From contig CM060202.1 of NCBI GenBank assembly GCA_030562195.1, positions 28,816,317 to 28,880,316 of the forward strand: a DNA stretch of 64,000 nucleotides. The letters are read 5' to 3'. This document shows, piece by piece, positions 11,808-22,800 of this stretch. Below the pieces are notes generated by a model. The model worked only from the letters and a program-made list of their open reading frames with translations. It searched no databases and was not told where the DNA came from. Positions within the stretch are counted from its first letter, which is position 1. Each line of letters begins with the position of its first letter. This stretch comes from Nipponacmea schrenckii. Taxonomy: Eukaryota > Mollusca > Gastropoda > Lottiidae. Position numbers and translations under genes: made by a program.

Positions 11808-12524
11808 TGCAGTCCAATAGTGTTTTCTATGTCTCAGGGAATTGGACTTTTGCTGGCTCTAACGTTGGTGTGAGTGGAGGGTAATTTCGGAATTTTCAAC
11901 CCAGTTTCCTCCTGTCAGTGATGGAGGTCGGAAGGGCTGAGTACATACACTCAGGCTCCGTCCATTTCACTCTTTTGTTATTGCATAACCTTATGCCAAC
12001 CGAATAAACATTACAGAATTTGACCTTTAAACAACCAGACAGAATAAAAAAATGTTTATGTTATACAGCTTGTTTTTCCTGGGATACAATTATTACATAC
12101 ACTTTTATTTATTTTATTACGTTTTTAAATAACGTCTTGAAGATTTTTTTTTTAGAAATTTGTTTTCTTTTTCAAAATTTAAGCCCAGCCATCAAAATCA
12201 TTGCCTTGAAACAAAAGCTTTCAATAAATACACGAATCTATAAAAAAAAGTTCTTTAGAGACTCCCAGAGCTGGTTGTTTAAATGTTGCGTAAACTCAAC
12301 CGGTAATGGAAAATTAAATCAATAGGGCCCTTAGTTCTTGTTTAAAACTAAAAAAAAAACGCCAAAAGCTTTGGCTTGAGCTGATGGAAAATTTCTAATT
12401 TTGAAGTATTGTAAATACTCTTCGAAGCGTAAGTCGACATCTGCGACTTGGTATCAGTTATTGAATTTCATTATTATAAATACATAATATCTACTGTTGA
12501 TGAAGAATTCTGTGGACTCAACAA
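11808..12524. other. Intergenic, no gene seen
   Basis: AT-rich, with no conserved frame. A 101-codon frame at 12020-12325 has no recognisable domain and low-complexity AT-rich codons. Confidence 0.5.
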
Positions 12525-13055
12525 CTAACCAATTTGCGATATCAGTTGGCTCTCAGCCGATGTTACCATCTACCAACAATTACCTAGTTTGTGATATCAG
12601 TTTACTGGAAGCGGACATAATTTGACCTCTACCAACAAATACCTAGTCTGTGATATCAGTTACCGCGTAGCGGATGTTAACTTGTCATCTACCAACAACT
12701 ACCTAGTTTGTGATATCAGTTAGCTCGTAGCGGATGTTAACTTGCCATCTACCAACAACTACCTAGTCTGTGATATCAGTTACTTCGTAGTGGACGTTAA
12801 CTTGTCATCTACCAACAACTACCTAGTTTGTGATATCCGTTAGCTCGTAGCGAATGTTAACTTGTCACCTACCAACAACTACCTTGTTTGTGATATCAGT
12901 TAGCTCGTAGCGGATGTTAACTTGTCTTCTACCAACAACTACCTTATTTGTGATATCAATTAGCTCGTAGCGGATGTTAACTTGTCATCTACCAAGAACT
13001 AACTGGTCTGTGATATTAGTTTACTGGAAGCGGACTTAATTTGTCATGTACCAAC
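12525..13055. repeat. 60-bp satellite, array 1
   Basis: Unit CTACCAACAACTACCTAGTT, TGTGATATCAGTTAGCTCGT, AGCGGATGTTAACTTGTCAT; about nine copies of 60 bp. The same family forms a larger array at 34470-35320 and leaves a trace at 25435-25505, each time just beyond a dispanin gene's last exon. Confidence 0.93.
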
Positions 13056-13779
13056 CAACCAACCAACCCACCGACAAGGAACAAACTATTGTTGGGACTT
13101 GTTTTAAAAAAATAGGATTATTGAGAATAGAAAGCTCATTGCACATCATAAACCTTGATTTGATTTTTCAAATAAAATCGATAACATTATATATATTTCT
13201 TTAATCTTTGACAAATTACAAAATTTTCACAATCTTGATCTTTACTGATGATGCGATATCTTTCAAATATCTTGTTATCAAGAAATATCAAAGTTTGCGC
13301 ACAAAATCAAATTAAATTGAAGCCAAAATCCTCGACATAATACTAAATTCACAATGAGTCTTGAAAAAGGTAGAATAATGGTCAAAATATAGTAAATTAC
13401 TGAATATTAGCGACCTTACCTTTCGACATAACGCTAAGTTTCCAATAACTTTTTCTTTCTAATAATGATTACATTAGAACATCGTCTTCTTTAATCCCTC
13501 AGTAAATAAAGACGATCCGTATTGGAACTCTTCAGTAAGGAAAACCAATAAACATTGATCTCACGCGCGTCTTTTAGGACTGTCGTCTGCCAATAACGTC
13601 GATTGATAATCCGAAAGCCTTTGACGCAGACACGACAATGATTTGGTGTTATCACTGCTACAAGGCCAGAACGGAATTGAACGGAAATTGATAACAACGA
13701 CTTAGATTTAATCTAACTGCGATTTGAAATATCGTGTTAACTCTAGCTCTGTATAAATCAAAAGGACTTTACACACTTC
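13056..13779. other. Intergenic, no gene seen
   Basis: AT-rich, with no recognisable frame or repeat. Confidence 0.5.
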
Positions 13780-14115
13780 TGTTCTGTTTCTTTTTCGATG
13801 AAATGAAATAAAGTTTAGTTTTTCCCTCTACTGCTCTGTGTCTAATTCGATGAAATAAAATATAGTTCTATATCCCACTGTTCTGTATCTTATTGGCCCA
13901 ATGAAATATAATGGAGTTTTATATCCTACTGTTCTGTATCTTATTGGACTAATGAAATGAAATGAAGTTTTATATCCTAGTGTTCTGTATCTTATTGGAC
14001 TAATGAAATGAAATGGAGTTTTACATCCTACTGTCCTGTATCCTATTGGACCATTGAAATATAATAGAGTTATGTATTCTACTGCTGTGTGTCTTATTGG
14101 ACTAATGAAATTCGG
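13780..14115. repeat. About 58-bp tandem repeat derived from a SINE tail
   Basis: Five to six copies of GAAATGAAATGAAGTTTTAT, ATCCTACTGTTCTGTATCTT, ATTGGACTAAT. The unit closely matches the inverted S1 SINE tail seen at 50985 (GAAATGAATGGAGTTTTACG, TCCTACTCTCTGCACCTTAT, GGGCTAATCA), so it looks like tandem amplification of that tail. Confidence 0.8.
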
Positions 14116-14519
14116 TTTTTATGCTGAACTCGATAACTCTGTAATATCATATCGCTTCAACTTTATAAATATATTTCCAGAAGATCATTATGTTCACTTG
14201 AGAAATCTAAGGATGATAAATACGCTGTTTTATAAAATATGATGATAAAATTAATGATCAGAAAACATGTAAAGATAACAATATCTGTTTTTTCGAAGGT
14301 CGAAGAAAAAAACTATTTCAAATATTATATTATAATCGCCACACCACCCACTAGAGATCGTACTATTAGATTCTATTTGAGGAAAATAGTAGGTGGTATT
14401 TGTTTTAAAATTATTGAATAAATAAAATAAAGACTCTGACTCCATCGTATCAAGTTTCTGGACATTCCGACTACAGCAAAACCATTATTGAATCGAACAA
14501 ACTGACGCGATTTCTATGT
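14116..14519. other. Intergenic, no gene seen
   Basis: AT-rich, with no conserved frame. It includes an imperfect dyad around 14334-14400 (CGCCACACCACCCACTAGAG and ATAGTAGGTGGTATTTG). Confidence 0.45.
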
Positions 14520-14672
14520 TCTAGTCATCTTCATTCATAACACCAGTTGACTCAGCTGTAATTGGATACGGATAATCTGGGAAAGATCAGTGATAAGAGG
14601 TTTGGCCAAAGACCAGCTGGTAGAAAGGATCCCTTACTATGAACCTAAGGTGCTATCCTTGTAAAATATAGA
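14520..14672 (+). mobile_element. SINE family S2, 3' body
   Basis: Contains AGTCATCTTCATTCATAACA, CTCAGCTGTAATTGG, CTGGGAAAGATCAGTGATAA, GGTTTGGCCAAAGACCAGCT, GGTAGAAAGGATCCC and CCTTGTAAAATATA. The same blocks are at 49290 (+) and, with a tRNA-like head, at 45845-46041 (-). Confidence 0.75.
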
Positions 14673-15305
14673 TGTTTCTTTCTTTCTTTCTTATTTTCTT
14701 TCTCGTCTTTCTTTCTTCATTAGCCCATATGGTACAGACGAGTAGGACGTAAAACTCCATTCATTTCATTTTCATTTCTTTCTTTAATATTGAAATACTG
14801 ACGTTGCACCACTCAAAGTGTCTAAATAAGACATTATATCTTGTCCCCTTCAACACTTTTCTTTAAAAAAAGTTGTTGACGAATAACCAACAAACACAGT
14901 AATGTTAAAATTTGCGTTTACGTTTTATCTGTTTATGGAGTTTTGGTATGGTGTTTAATTTACAAGCTGACCATTGTGAAGTCGGACACATATCCGACCA
15001 CCTTACCACTCATCATATTGATAACGTTGTGCCAACCTGGCGGTCGTGTATAATGAATCACAGAAAGCCATGACAGTAGACAATCAAGACACAATTTTCC
15101 CATATTTCAATAGAACCTCGTCCATCATGTTATATTAATGACTTTCTCTGTTAATTCGATTAGCGAGAGGATTTATTGCTGTAGTCGTTGACAATTCTCT
15201 AGGCGATAAATACACTCTAAATATGATTAAAGCATTAATCTGATGAAGATATGGATCGAGATATTTCGTTTTGTGTGTTTTAGTAGTTGACTCAACCTGT
15301 TATCA
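14673..15305. other. Intergenic; partial SINE S1 tail
   Basis: A short piece at 14715-14775 (TTAGCCCATATGGTACAGAC, GAGTAGGACGTAAAACTCCA) is the S1 SINE tail. A TTTCTTTC microsatellite lies at 14670-14715. No gene seen. Confidence 0.55.
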
Positions 15306-15329
15306 ATGGCCGAATTTGCTTTGCGCTAT

Positions 15330-16367
15330 ACTCCATTGGTAAGACGTCCCGCCCCATTGGTAAGATGTCCCATTCCATTGGTAAGACGTCCCGTCCAATT
15401 GGTAAGACGTCCCATTCCATTGGTAAGACGTCCCGTTCCATTGGTAAGACGTCCCGTCCCATTGGTAAGACGTCCTGTACCATTGATAAGACGTCTCGTC
15501 CCATTGGTAAGACGTCCTGTACCATTGATAAGACGCCTCGTCCCAATTGGTAAGACGTCCCATTCCATTGGTAAGACGTCCCGTCCCATTGGTAAGACGT
15601 CCCGTTCCATTGGTAAGACGTCCCGTTCCATTGGTAAGACGTCCCGTCCCATTGGTAAGACGTCCCGTCCCATTGGTAAGACGTCCCGTTCCATTGGTAA
15701 GACGTCCCGTCCCATTGGTAAGAGTCCCGTCCCATTGATAAGACGTCCGTCCATTGGTAAGACGTCCTGTACCATTGGTAAGACCTCCCGTCCCATTGGT
15801 AAGACGTCTTCTTCCATTGGTAAGACGTCTCGTCCCATTGGTAAGACGTCCCGTTCCATTGGTAAGACGTCCCGTTCCATTGGTAAGACGTCCCGTCCCA
15901 TTGGTAAGACGTCCTGTACCATTGATAAGACGTCTCGTCCCATTGGTAAGACGTCCTGTACCATTGATAAGACGCCTCGTCCCATTGGTAAGACGTCCCT
16001 TCCATTGGTAAGACGTCCCGTCCAATTGGTAAGACGTCCGTCCCATTGGTAAGACGTCCCGTCCCATTGGTAAGACGTCTCGTCCCATTGGTAAGACGTC
16101 CCGTTCCATTGGTAAGACGTCCCGTCCCATTGGTAAGACGTCTCGTCCCATTGGTAAGACGTCTCGTCCCATTGGTAAGATGTCCCGTCCCATTGGTAAG
16201 ACGTCCCGGTCCATTGGTAAGACGTCCCGTCCAATTGGTAAGATGTCCCGTTCCATTGGTAAGACGTCCTGTACCATTGGTAAGACGTCCCGTTCAATTG
16301 GTAAGACATTCCGTCCCATTGGTAAGACGCCTCGTCCCTTTGGTAAGACGTCCCGTTCCATTTTTTA
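15330..16367. repeat. 21-bp minisatellite, open in many frames on both strands
   Basis: About 50 copies of the 21-bp unit ACGTCCCGTCCCATTGGTAA plus G. Because 21 is a multiple of three, frames stay open for over 1 kb on both strands and give heptapeptide runs such as MGRDVLP, WDGTSYQ and PLVRRPV. Each unit carries an AatII-like GACGTC palindrome and an ATTGG pentamer. Frame slips near 15721 and 15748 and the lack of a start context or splice signals argue against coding. Confidence 0.95.
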
Positions 16368-16429
16368 GACCGCGAGTGCAGCATACAGGCTGTGAACGTT
16401 AAAAAAAAACAGATGGAATTCGACAAGGA

Positions 16430-16545
16430 GCTAGTTAATGCCACTGCCCTGGAAAATATTCCCTAATTGCACACTGCATGGCGTTGGGCGTCCTCAGTAA
16501 CCCAATAAGATGTCGAGCATAATAGGACGTATTCCTAATATTTAA
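16430..16545 (+). mobile_element. SINE family S1 fragment
   Basis: TAATGCCACTGCCCTGGAAA, ATTCCCTAATTGCACACTGC, ATGGCGT and AATAGGACGTATTCCT match the S1 body and tail seen at 9978 and 20655. Confidence 0.65.
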
Positions 16546-16677
16546 CCTAATAACAGGTCAATAATGGATTTCGATGGACGTGAATATGAACATATAAAGG
16601 GACACAACTCTATAGCGCGTGATTAAGTCCAATAGAAATCGGTCCACTAAATCATTTGCCATCTCTTTCTATGTTAA

Positions 16678-17106
16678 ATGACGAAATTCAACCTTCTATA
16701 ACTTTTTTTCAGAAATCTCGTTGAAAACTTTCATATCTGTCACATGAAAGCCAGGCCAATACTGTTTCTGAACAAAAATTCAATATGGCTTGACCATGAA
16801 AATTAGTCAAATGAAAGAAAACATTTTATCTACATCAGCTTGACTGTCACTGCCCCCAAAACCACTATTTTTTAGAAATAATCTCATCATCTCATAAATT
16901 CTTAAAGAAAATGCAATTTCAGACATGAAATTTCAAATCTACACCAAAATTTTGTCCAGTAAAAAAATGTGTGCTAATAATTGTATACGAATTAAGTCCG
17001 TTCTATTTTTAGAAATCCTCTTTCTCCATTCCATTGGCGGTTTCTGCATGCCCATTTTTGACTAATTTTTGGCGTAGATTAGTTTAATAAGGTTGAATTT
17101 CGTGTC
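16678..17106 (+). mobile_element. TTAA MITE, family M3
   Basis: Terminal inverted repeats ACGAAATTCAACCTT (left, from 16681) and AAGGTTGAATTTCGT (right), flanked by TTAA at 16674-16677 and 17107-17110, about 429 bp. The interior CATGAAAGCCAGGCCAATAC recurs inverted at 36350 and 56920. No transposase seen. Confidence 0.75.
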
Positions 17107-17452
17107 TTAACATGGAAACACTCGGGCAAACGAATTACTGGACCGAGTCCTTCTTTTATCTGACCAGTTTATCGAAACCAATAAAATATTTCTTCAAACC
17201 GCTAAATATCACTTTCTATTTGTTTCCACGAAGCGAGGGTAATGCTGGTAACACATGGATTCGGAGGTATAAATTTCGATGTGAATACTATAACTGATTA
17301 TATTTCCTAGAAATACTAAAACCGAAATTTCATCTAATTTACTGTCTGCTGTTCAGTGCAGTGGCATTTCTAGAGGGAATAGGGTAAATACATTGGTTGA
17401 ACAAATCATTTTATGTTTAGAGACAAACCGTTTTGACGGCTTACAGAAACAT

Positions 17453-18440
17453 TGCTCAATATACATCAATTGCAGAGCGATATAGAAATACGACTGTTAA
17501 AATAGTGCTCAATACATCAATTGTAGAGTGATATAGAAATACCACTGTTATAATAGTGCTCAATACATCAATTATAGAGCGATATAGAAATACGATTGTT
17601 AAAATAGTGCTCAATGCATCAATTGTAGAGTGATATAGAAATACCACTGTTAAAATAGTGCTCAATACATCAATTGTAGAGTGATATAGAAATACCACTG
17701 TTAAAATAGTGCTCAATACATCAATTGTAGAGCGATATAGAAATACCACTGTTAAAATAGTGCACAATACATCAATTAGAGCGATATAGAAATACCACTG
17801 TTAAAATAGTGCTCAATACATCAATTGTAGAGTGATATAGAAATACCACTGTTAAAATAGTGCTCAATACATCATTGTAGAGTGATATAGAAATACCACT
17901 GTTCAAATAGTTCTCAATACATCAATTGTAGAGCGATATAGAAATACCACTGTTAAAATAGTGCACAATACATCAGAGTGATATAGAAATACCACTGTTC
18001 AAATAGTGCTCAATACATCAATTGTAGAGTGATATAGAAATACCACTGTTAAAATAGTGCTCAATACATCAATTGTAGAGTGATATAGAAATACCACTGT
18101 TAAATAGTGCTCAATACATCAATTGTAGAGAGATATAGAAATACCACTGTTCAAATAGTTCTCAATACATCAATTGTAGAGCGATATAGAAATACGATTG
18201 TTAAAATAGTGCTCAATACATCAGAGTGATATAGAAATACCACTGTTAAAATAGTGCACAATACATCAATTGCAGAGTGATATAGAAATACCACTGTTGA
18301 AAAAGTGCACGATATATCAATTGCAGAGTGATATAGAAATACCACTGTTGAAATAGTGCACAAAATATCAAATGTAGAGTGATATATTAATACCACTGTT
18401 GCAATAGTGCACAATATATTTAATGTAGAGCGATATAGAA
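17453..18440. repeat. 51-bp minisatellite, array 1
   Basis: Unit CTCAATACATCAATTGTAGA, GCGATATAGAAATACCACTG, TTAAAATAGTG (51 bp), about 19-20 copies. Some units are shortened by small deletions (CATCAGAGTGATATAG). On the minus strand it translates as STILTVVFLYRSTIDVL repeats, an artefact of a unit divisible by three. The same unit forms the array at 51655-52215. Confidence 0.95.
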
Positions 18441-18758
18441 ACATCAAAACAGAACCGAAACATATATTTTGTTTTATAAGCTAATTGATGTATCTGGGTG
18501 AAGTTCATTTCCATATATTCCATACGTTAACGAGAAACGAGGTCGGCCAATGAAATAGTCGGTATATGATATATGTACATCTTGCGCAATCCTATCTAAA
18601 TTTATTCAAGCGTAGTGTTTGACATAATGTGAATTTACATCTCAAAACAAGTTACTACAAATAGAGCAGACGGATTTACATCCGGGTTTGGTTTGGTAAG
18701 AAAAAGAGGAAATTGGACACAGTAGACAAGTTTTGAGAGAACAAAGGCATCTTACATC
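18441..18758. other. Intergenic / possible upstream region of the orphan exon
   Basis: No gene and no structured repeat. TTTACATCCGGGTTTGG lies about 90 bases before the orphan ATG. Confidence 0.4.
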
Positions 18759-18768
18759 ATGGCGTCAG
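18759..18768 (+). pseudogene. Possible orphan or alternative first exon of a dispanin gene
   Basis: ATGGCGTCAG followed by the donor GTAACG encodes MAS+G in the same phase as exon 1 of dispanin A (ATGGCATCAG/GTATTT) 1.06 kb downstream. The upstream DNA differs from the promoter block shared by genes A, B and C. It could be an alternative first exon spliced to exon 2 at 22663, a remnant of a lost copy, or chance given its length. Confidence 0.35.
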
Positions 18769-19379
18769 GTAACGGTTTTATTTTTTAACCACTGTCCTTT
18801 CCTGGAAGGAATGTGAAAATCAAATGAATTGATCTGAGGTAGGGGAATAATATTGTAGTAGACTAAACGAAATGGATTCTACCGCCTTGTTTTCTGGGCT
18901 GACGAAGAGATGACTGTGGAACGAACAGTCTTTGAACTTGTTTAAAGTGTGGCTCTGTATGCTGGAGTATACTGACAGAAATTTAGGCATGCGTTTCACG
19001 CAACTTAATTCCCCCTCCCCGATGCACCCACCACTCGACCTCCGAGACACAATTGTCAAGGGATCTTCACCCAGTATTGTTTTTTACATTATATTTCGTG
19101 TAATTGAGATAAAACTTGTAAAAACATGTATTTGAATAAGATTTGGATGATTTCGTGTTTTATAATGTATTGTTTTATTTAGTAAGACTGGGAAACGAAC
19201 TTATTGAAAATGTGATTGAAATATTTCAGATATCATCTAAAAAACAGTATTGATAGTCAAAGAATTTGACTTTAATGAAATTTTACGAGTCTCGTTTAAT
19301 AAAGATCGCTTCACTACGTGGAAAATTCTTAATAAAAAAAATCAAAAGTTTCAATGACGTTATCCGTCTCCATGTTGAG

Positions 19380-19578
19380 CATGTTGAGTGCAGACAACCA
19401 GGACGTAAAACTTTTTATTTCGTTCTTTAAAGTCTTGCCCGTCTTTATTCAATCATTAAGAGCAGACAAGCAGGACGTAAAACTCCATTCATTTCATTTC
19501 GTTCTTCATAGCCTTGCCCGTCTTCATTCCATCATTACGTGCAAACGAGTAGGACGTAAAACTCCATTCATTTAACGT
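19380..19578. repeat. Three tandem copies of a SINE S1 tail
   Basis: Three copies of about 70-75 bp containing GCAGACAAGCAGGACGTAAA, ACTCCATTCATTTCATTTCG and CTTGCCCGTCTTCATTC. The unit is the S1 SINE tail plus preceding body. It lies about 240 bp upstream of the start codon of gene A. Confidence 0.75.
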
Positions 19579-19699
19579 TCAAGATATAAACCAGTGTTAT
19601 AAGACATCGGAATATGTGAATGAAGTCAGGATACAGTCTGTGGTTGTAACGAATATTACTTAATACTACTCAGTTAAACATTCTTCACTTCTACATCAC

Positions 19700-19820
19700 A
19701 CACGTCACGTGACCTACTCTTCTCGTGGTGCATTAAAAAATTGATCAAACAACTTCCTTGTAGCAAAGAGTCGCCATATTTGAATTGAGTAAAGTTGGTA
19801 GAAAGTATTGAACTTTTATC
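19700..19820 (+). promoter_or_regulatory. Shared dispanin promoter block with E-box, gene A
   Basis: CACGTG at 19706-19711 (in GTCACGTGACCTACTCT), then GAGTCGCCATATTTGAATTG and GTAGAAAGTATTGAACTTTT immediately before the ATG. The same ordered motifs precede the exon 1 ATG of genes B and C at nearly the same distance (115-126 bases from E-box to ATG). No TATA box is evident. Conservation across copies, together with the CACGTG palindrome, suggests a functional core promoter (inference). Confidence 0.6.
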
Positions 19821-22800
19821 ATGGCATCAGGTATTTTAATTTTGTTTTTAATTATCTTGGAAATATAACTGAGACTGAAAGTTTGCTGTTCTCACTCAGT
19901 CATTAGTTTAAGAAGTAATTCAAAGTATTTTTTGAGAGTTGATATAGCTCCATCGAAACAATAGCCTAATGTAAATTCTAGAATGCTTAAACAACGATTA
20001 TATGATTATTTGGGCGCGCTTTGAAATATCTTTTCACAGTGACCATTTTTAAAATCAAGTCGGTTGGAATTTTTCATTTATATTTGATGAATGTTTATAT
20101 TTGTTTGTATTTTATCCAACAGTAAATAAGTAAATAAATAAAGTAAATAAGTGGCCAAGGCCAGACAGTAAAAAGGGATCTTAATACGTATTTTATTTCA
20201 TATCTTGAAATTGTTTAAAATCGACTGTTTGTATATATTGGTTAATCTTTCAAAGTTAGTAATTTCATTCCTTTAGATAGAGGGGGGGGGGGAACTACTA
20301 TCTCGTAGTTCCGGGAAAGCACGGGCCTAGGAATCAGACCTAATTTTTATTTCCTCGCACCGATCGGGATTCGAACCCACGGCACCTAGTCGCCTAGCAG
20401 ACGACAGTCCAACTCGCTAACCACTGAGCCATTCACCACCCTCACCACCATCGTGTGTACCGTGTGTATAATAAAAAGCAATAAAACCTATAGTGACGTA
20501 TTGATATATACACTGTTTGTAGTCTCATATTTAAAACTATAGTGTTACTATGACCTTTATCAGGTTTAATACACTATAGTATTATTCATACTGAATTTAT
20601 ATTTCTGTGTATTTCATAAACTTTATTTTAAACTCACTTTTCTACAAAATTAGAGATGAGACAACAAGCCAAGGCCCCGTGTGCTACAGTCTGTGCTCGT
20701 TGAAGATCCCTCGACAGTTGGAAATCACAAAAAAGAGTACGCTAATTCCGCTGTCCCAGAAAAAACTGTACACTCCATTATGTTATCTTTCTTCATTGAC
20801 CCATAAGGTGCAGTAGGGTAGGACGTAAAACTCCATTAATTTTATCTCATTTCGACAAAAACAGAGATATATTATAGACCGAATATCCGCCACCTTGACC
20901 TTTGACACTATATATAATAATTCATACCGCACTGTATTTTTATTTCTGTGTATTTCTTATAAACTGTACATTAAACTCAGAGACTTGAGTGTTCGATATA
21001 TAAATATACCCTAAAACAGTAATCTTCGTCAGTTGGTATACTCTATACTGATACTGTATATAAAATTATACACTTTATTTATACTAGTGCTTGGGTCACA
21101 TGATTATAATAAAGTCTATTATGGTATTTTTCTGGTACATGATTTTTTCATACCAGTACAAAAATGAAAAGGATGGAGTTTCACGTCCTATTCTTCTGCA
21201 CCTTATGGGCTAATGAAGACGGGCAGTGTGCAATGAGAGAGGCTATTCCAGGACAGCGGCATTAGCCCACTCATTAACGATTTCCTGTGGAAGGATCTTT
21301 TAACGCGCACAACCTATAGAACCCACTCATTAACGATTTCCTGTCGAAGGATCTTTTAACGCGCACAACCTATAGAACCCATCATTAACGATTTGCTGTC
21401 GAAGGATCTTTAGGTTAAATGTAAGATAGGACCATGTCCTTGTGTATCGGACCTAATTCTGACTCATGTAAAATAATACGCCCACATGAATATGATAAAC
21501 ATTTTATGAGTTATTGCCCTCGTCTAAGTAAAATTGTGTAAAAAATTGATCGTGGGTGCTATAGAAGATACTAAGATTGAGACTAAAATTTTCAATGGAT
21601 TTTAATGAAACTTCGTATGAGCAATGGAATTGATAAGACGGAGGGCAGGTCGAATTTGACTATTTTTAATGAACAGTTTTTGAGTTATTGCCCTTTACTT
21701 AGTAAAATTGCATCATTGATATTTTGTGAGTGCAAAAGAAGCTACAATTTTTCAAAGCATTTTGATGAAATTTGGTGCGAACATTGGCATTTAAAAATTA
21801 TTCAATAAATGTTTTTAGAGTTATTGCTCAATTTATTATTCAAATTCAATGCTGCCAGTGGGCGTATGTTACCTTGCCTGGCAAGCTATCTTTGTTATAT
21901 CTGATGTGCTCTCTAGTGCTTAAAGTTGGTTTCCCTCATTAATTAAAGCCAAATTAAGCTTACTAATTGATTAATTGGGGTTTCTTATGAATAATCCATG
22001 TATTCTCAAGTTCAAAAGACCTATGTGGACGTAGAAATGCTTGTGGAATCCATTTGACTCCGATCTGCTTTGAAACGCTAGACTCCATGTTTGTTCACGT
22101 GACCAAATGACGTCATATGAATGAAGGTGTATAAGAATTGATTTTGTATTTTATTATTAGTGAGTTAAAACTTATTTAAATTAATTCATAATGTTTTTAC
22201 AAAGTGATATTTAAACGTTTTATTGTTTTGCTAAGGATGATAAATGGAATACCAAAATGCCATTGTTGTTATGCATGCGTGCATACTTAACAACCGCAGC
22301 GTCCGGTTATGTACCGAATTAACAGACTGGATGATCAGAAAAAGATCAACGACATTTGCACGACAGTTGAGACTTGACGTACATACGTATGGTAGTACCC
22401 TACCAAGGGAAATCCCGTCATAAATAGCCTAATTACGAGTTAATTAAGGACTTGTGGGACCATCTGGTATTTTTCCCAGCCATTAGAACACCTCTTCTTT
22501 CTATTGATATAAGTATTACCGGTACAATTATGTTATATATATGTATATATAGGAAAATAAGGGGAACCAACTTTAATGTTGTTCAAATTTTAGATGTTTT
22601 AATAGAATGACATGTAAATTTTTAAAATAGAAATCTACTGTCACTTAATACTATTATTTCAGGTCAAACATACAGTTATGATCAATCTGATAGTAAGAGG
22701 AAAGTTGATCCTGTAAATGCTGGATACGATCAACCATCTGACCCTCCCGCTTACACTCCTACACCTTATGGTAATCAGCAGCATGGACAGCAACTCCCCA

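Noticed and set aside
15292..16444. Long frames on both strands (up to 372 codons) as a repetitive protein gene
   Set aside because: All come from a 21-bp minisatellite divisible by three; several frames and both strands are open equally, with no splice signals, domain or start context.
17456..18447. STILTVVFLYRS repeat frames as membrane proteins
   Set aside because: 51-bp minisatellite divisible by three; the same frames appear at 51655-52215 on both strands.
20310..20445. Functional tRNA gene
   Set aside because: A- and B-boxes are good, but the acceptor stem does not pair and the sequence continues as a dispersed SINE.
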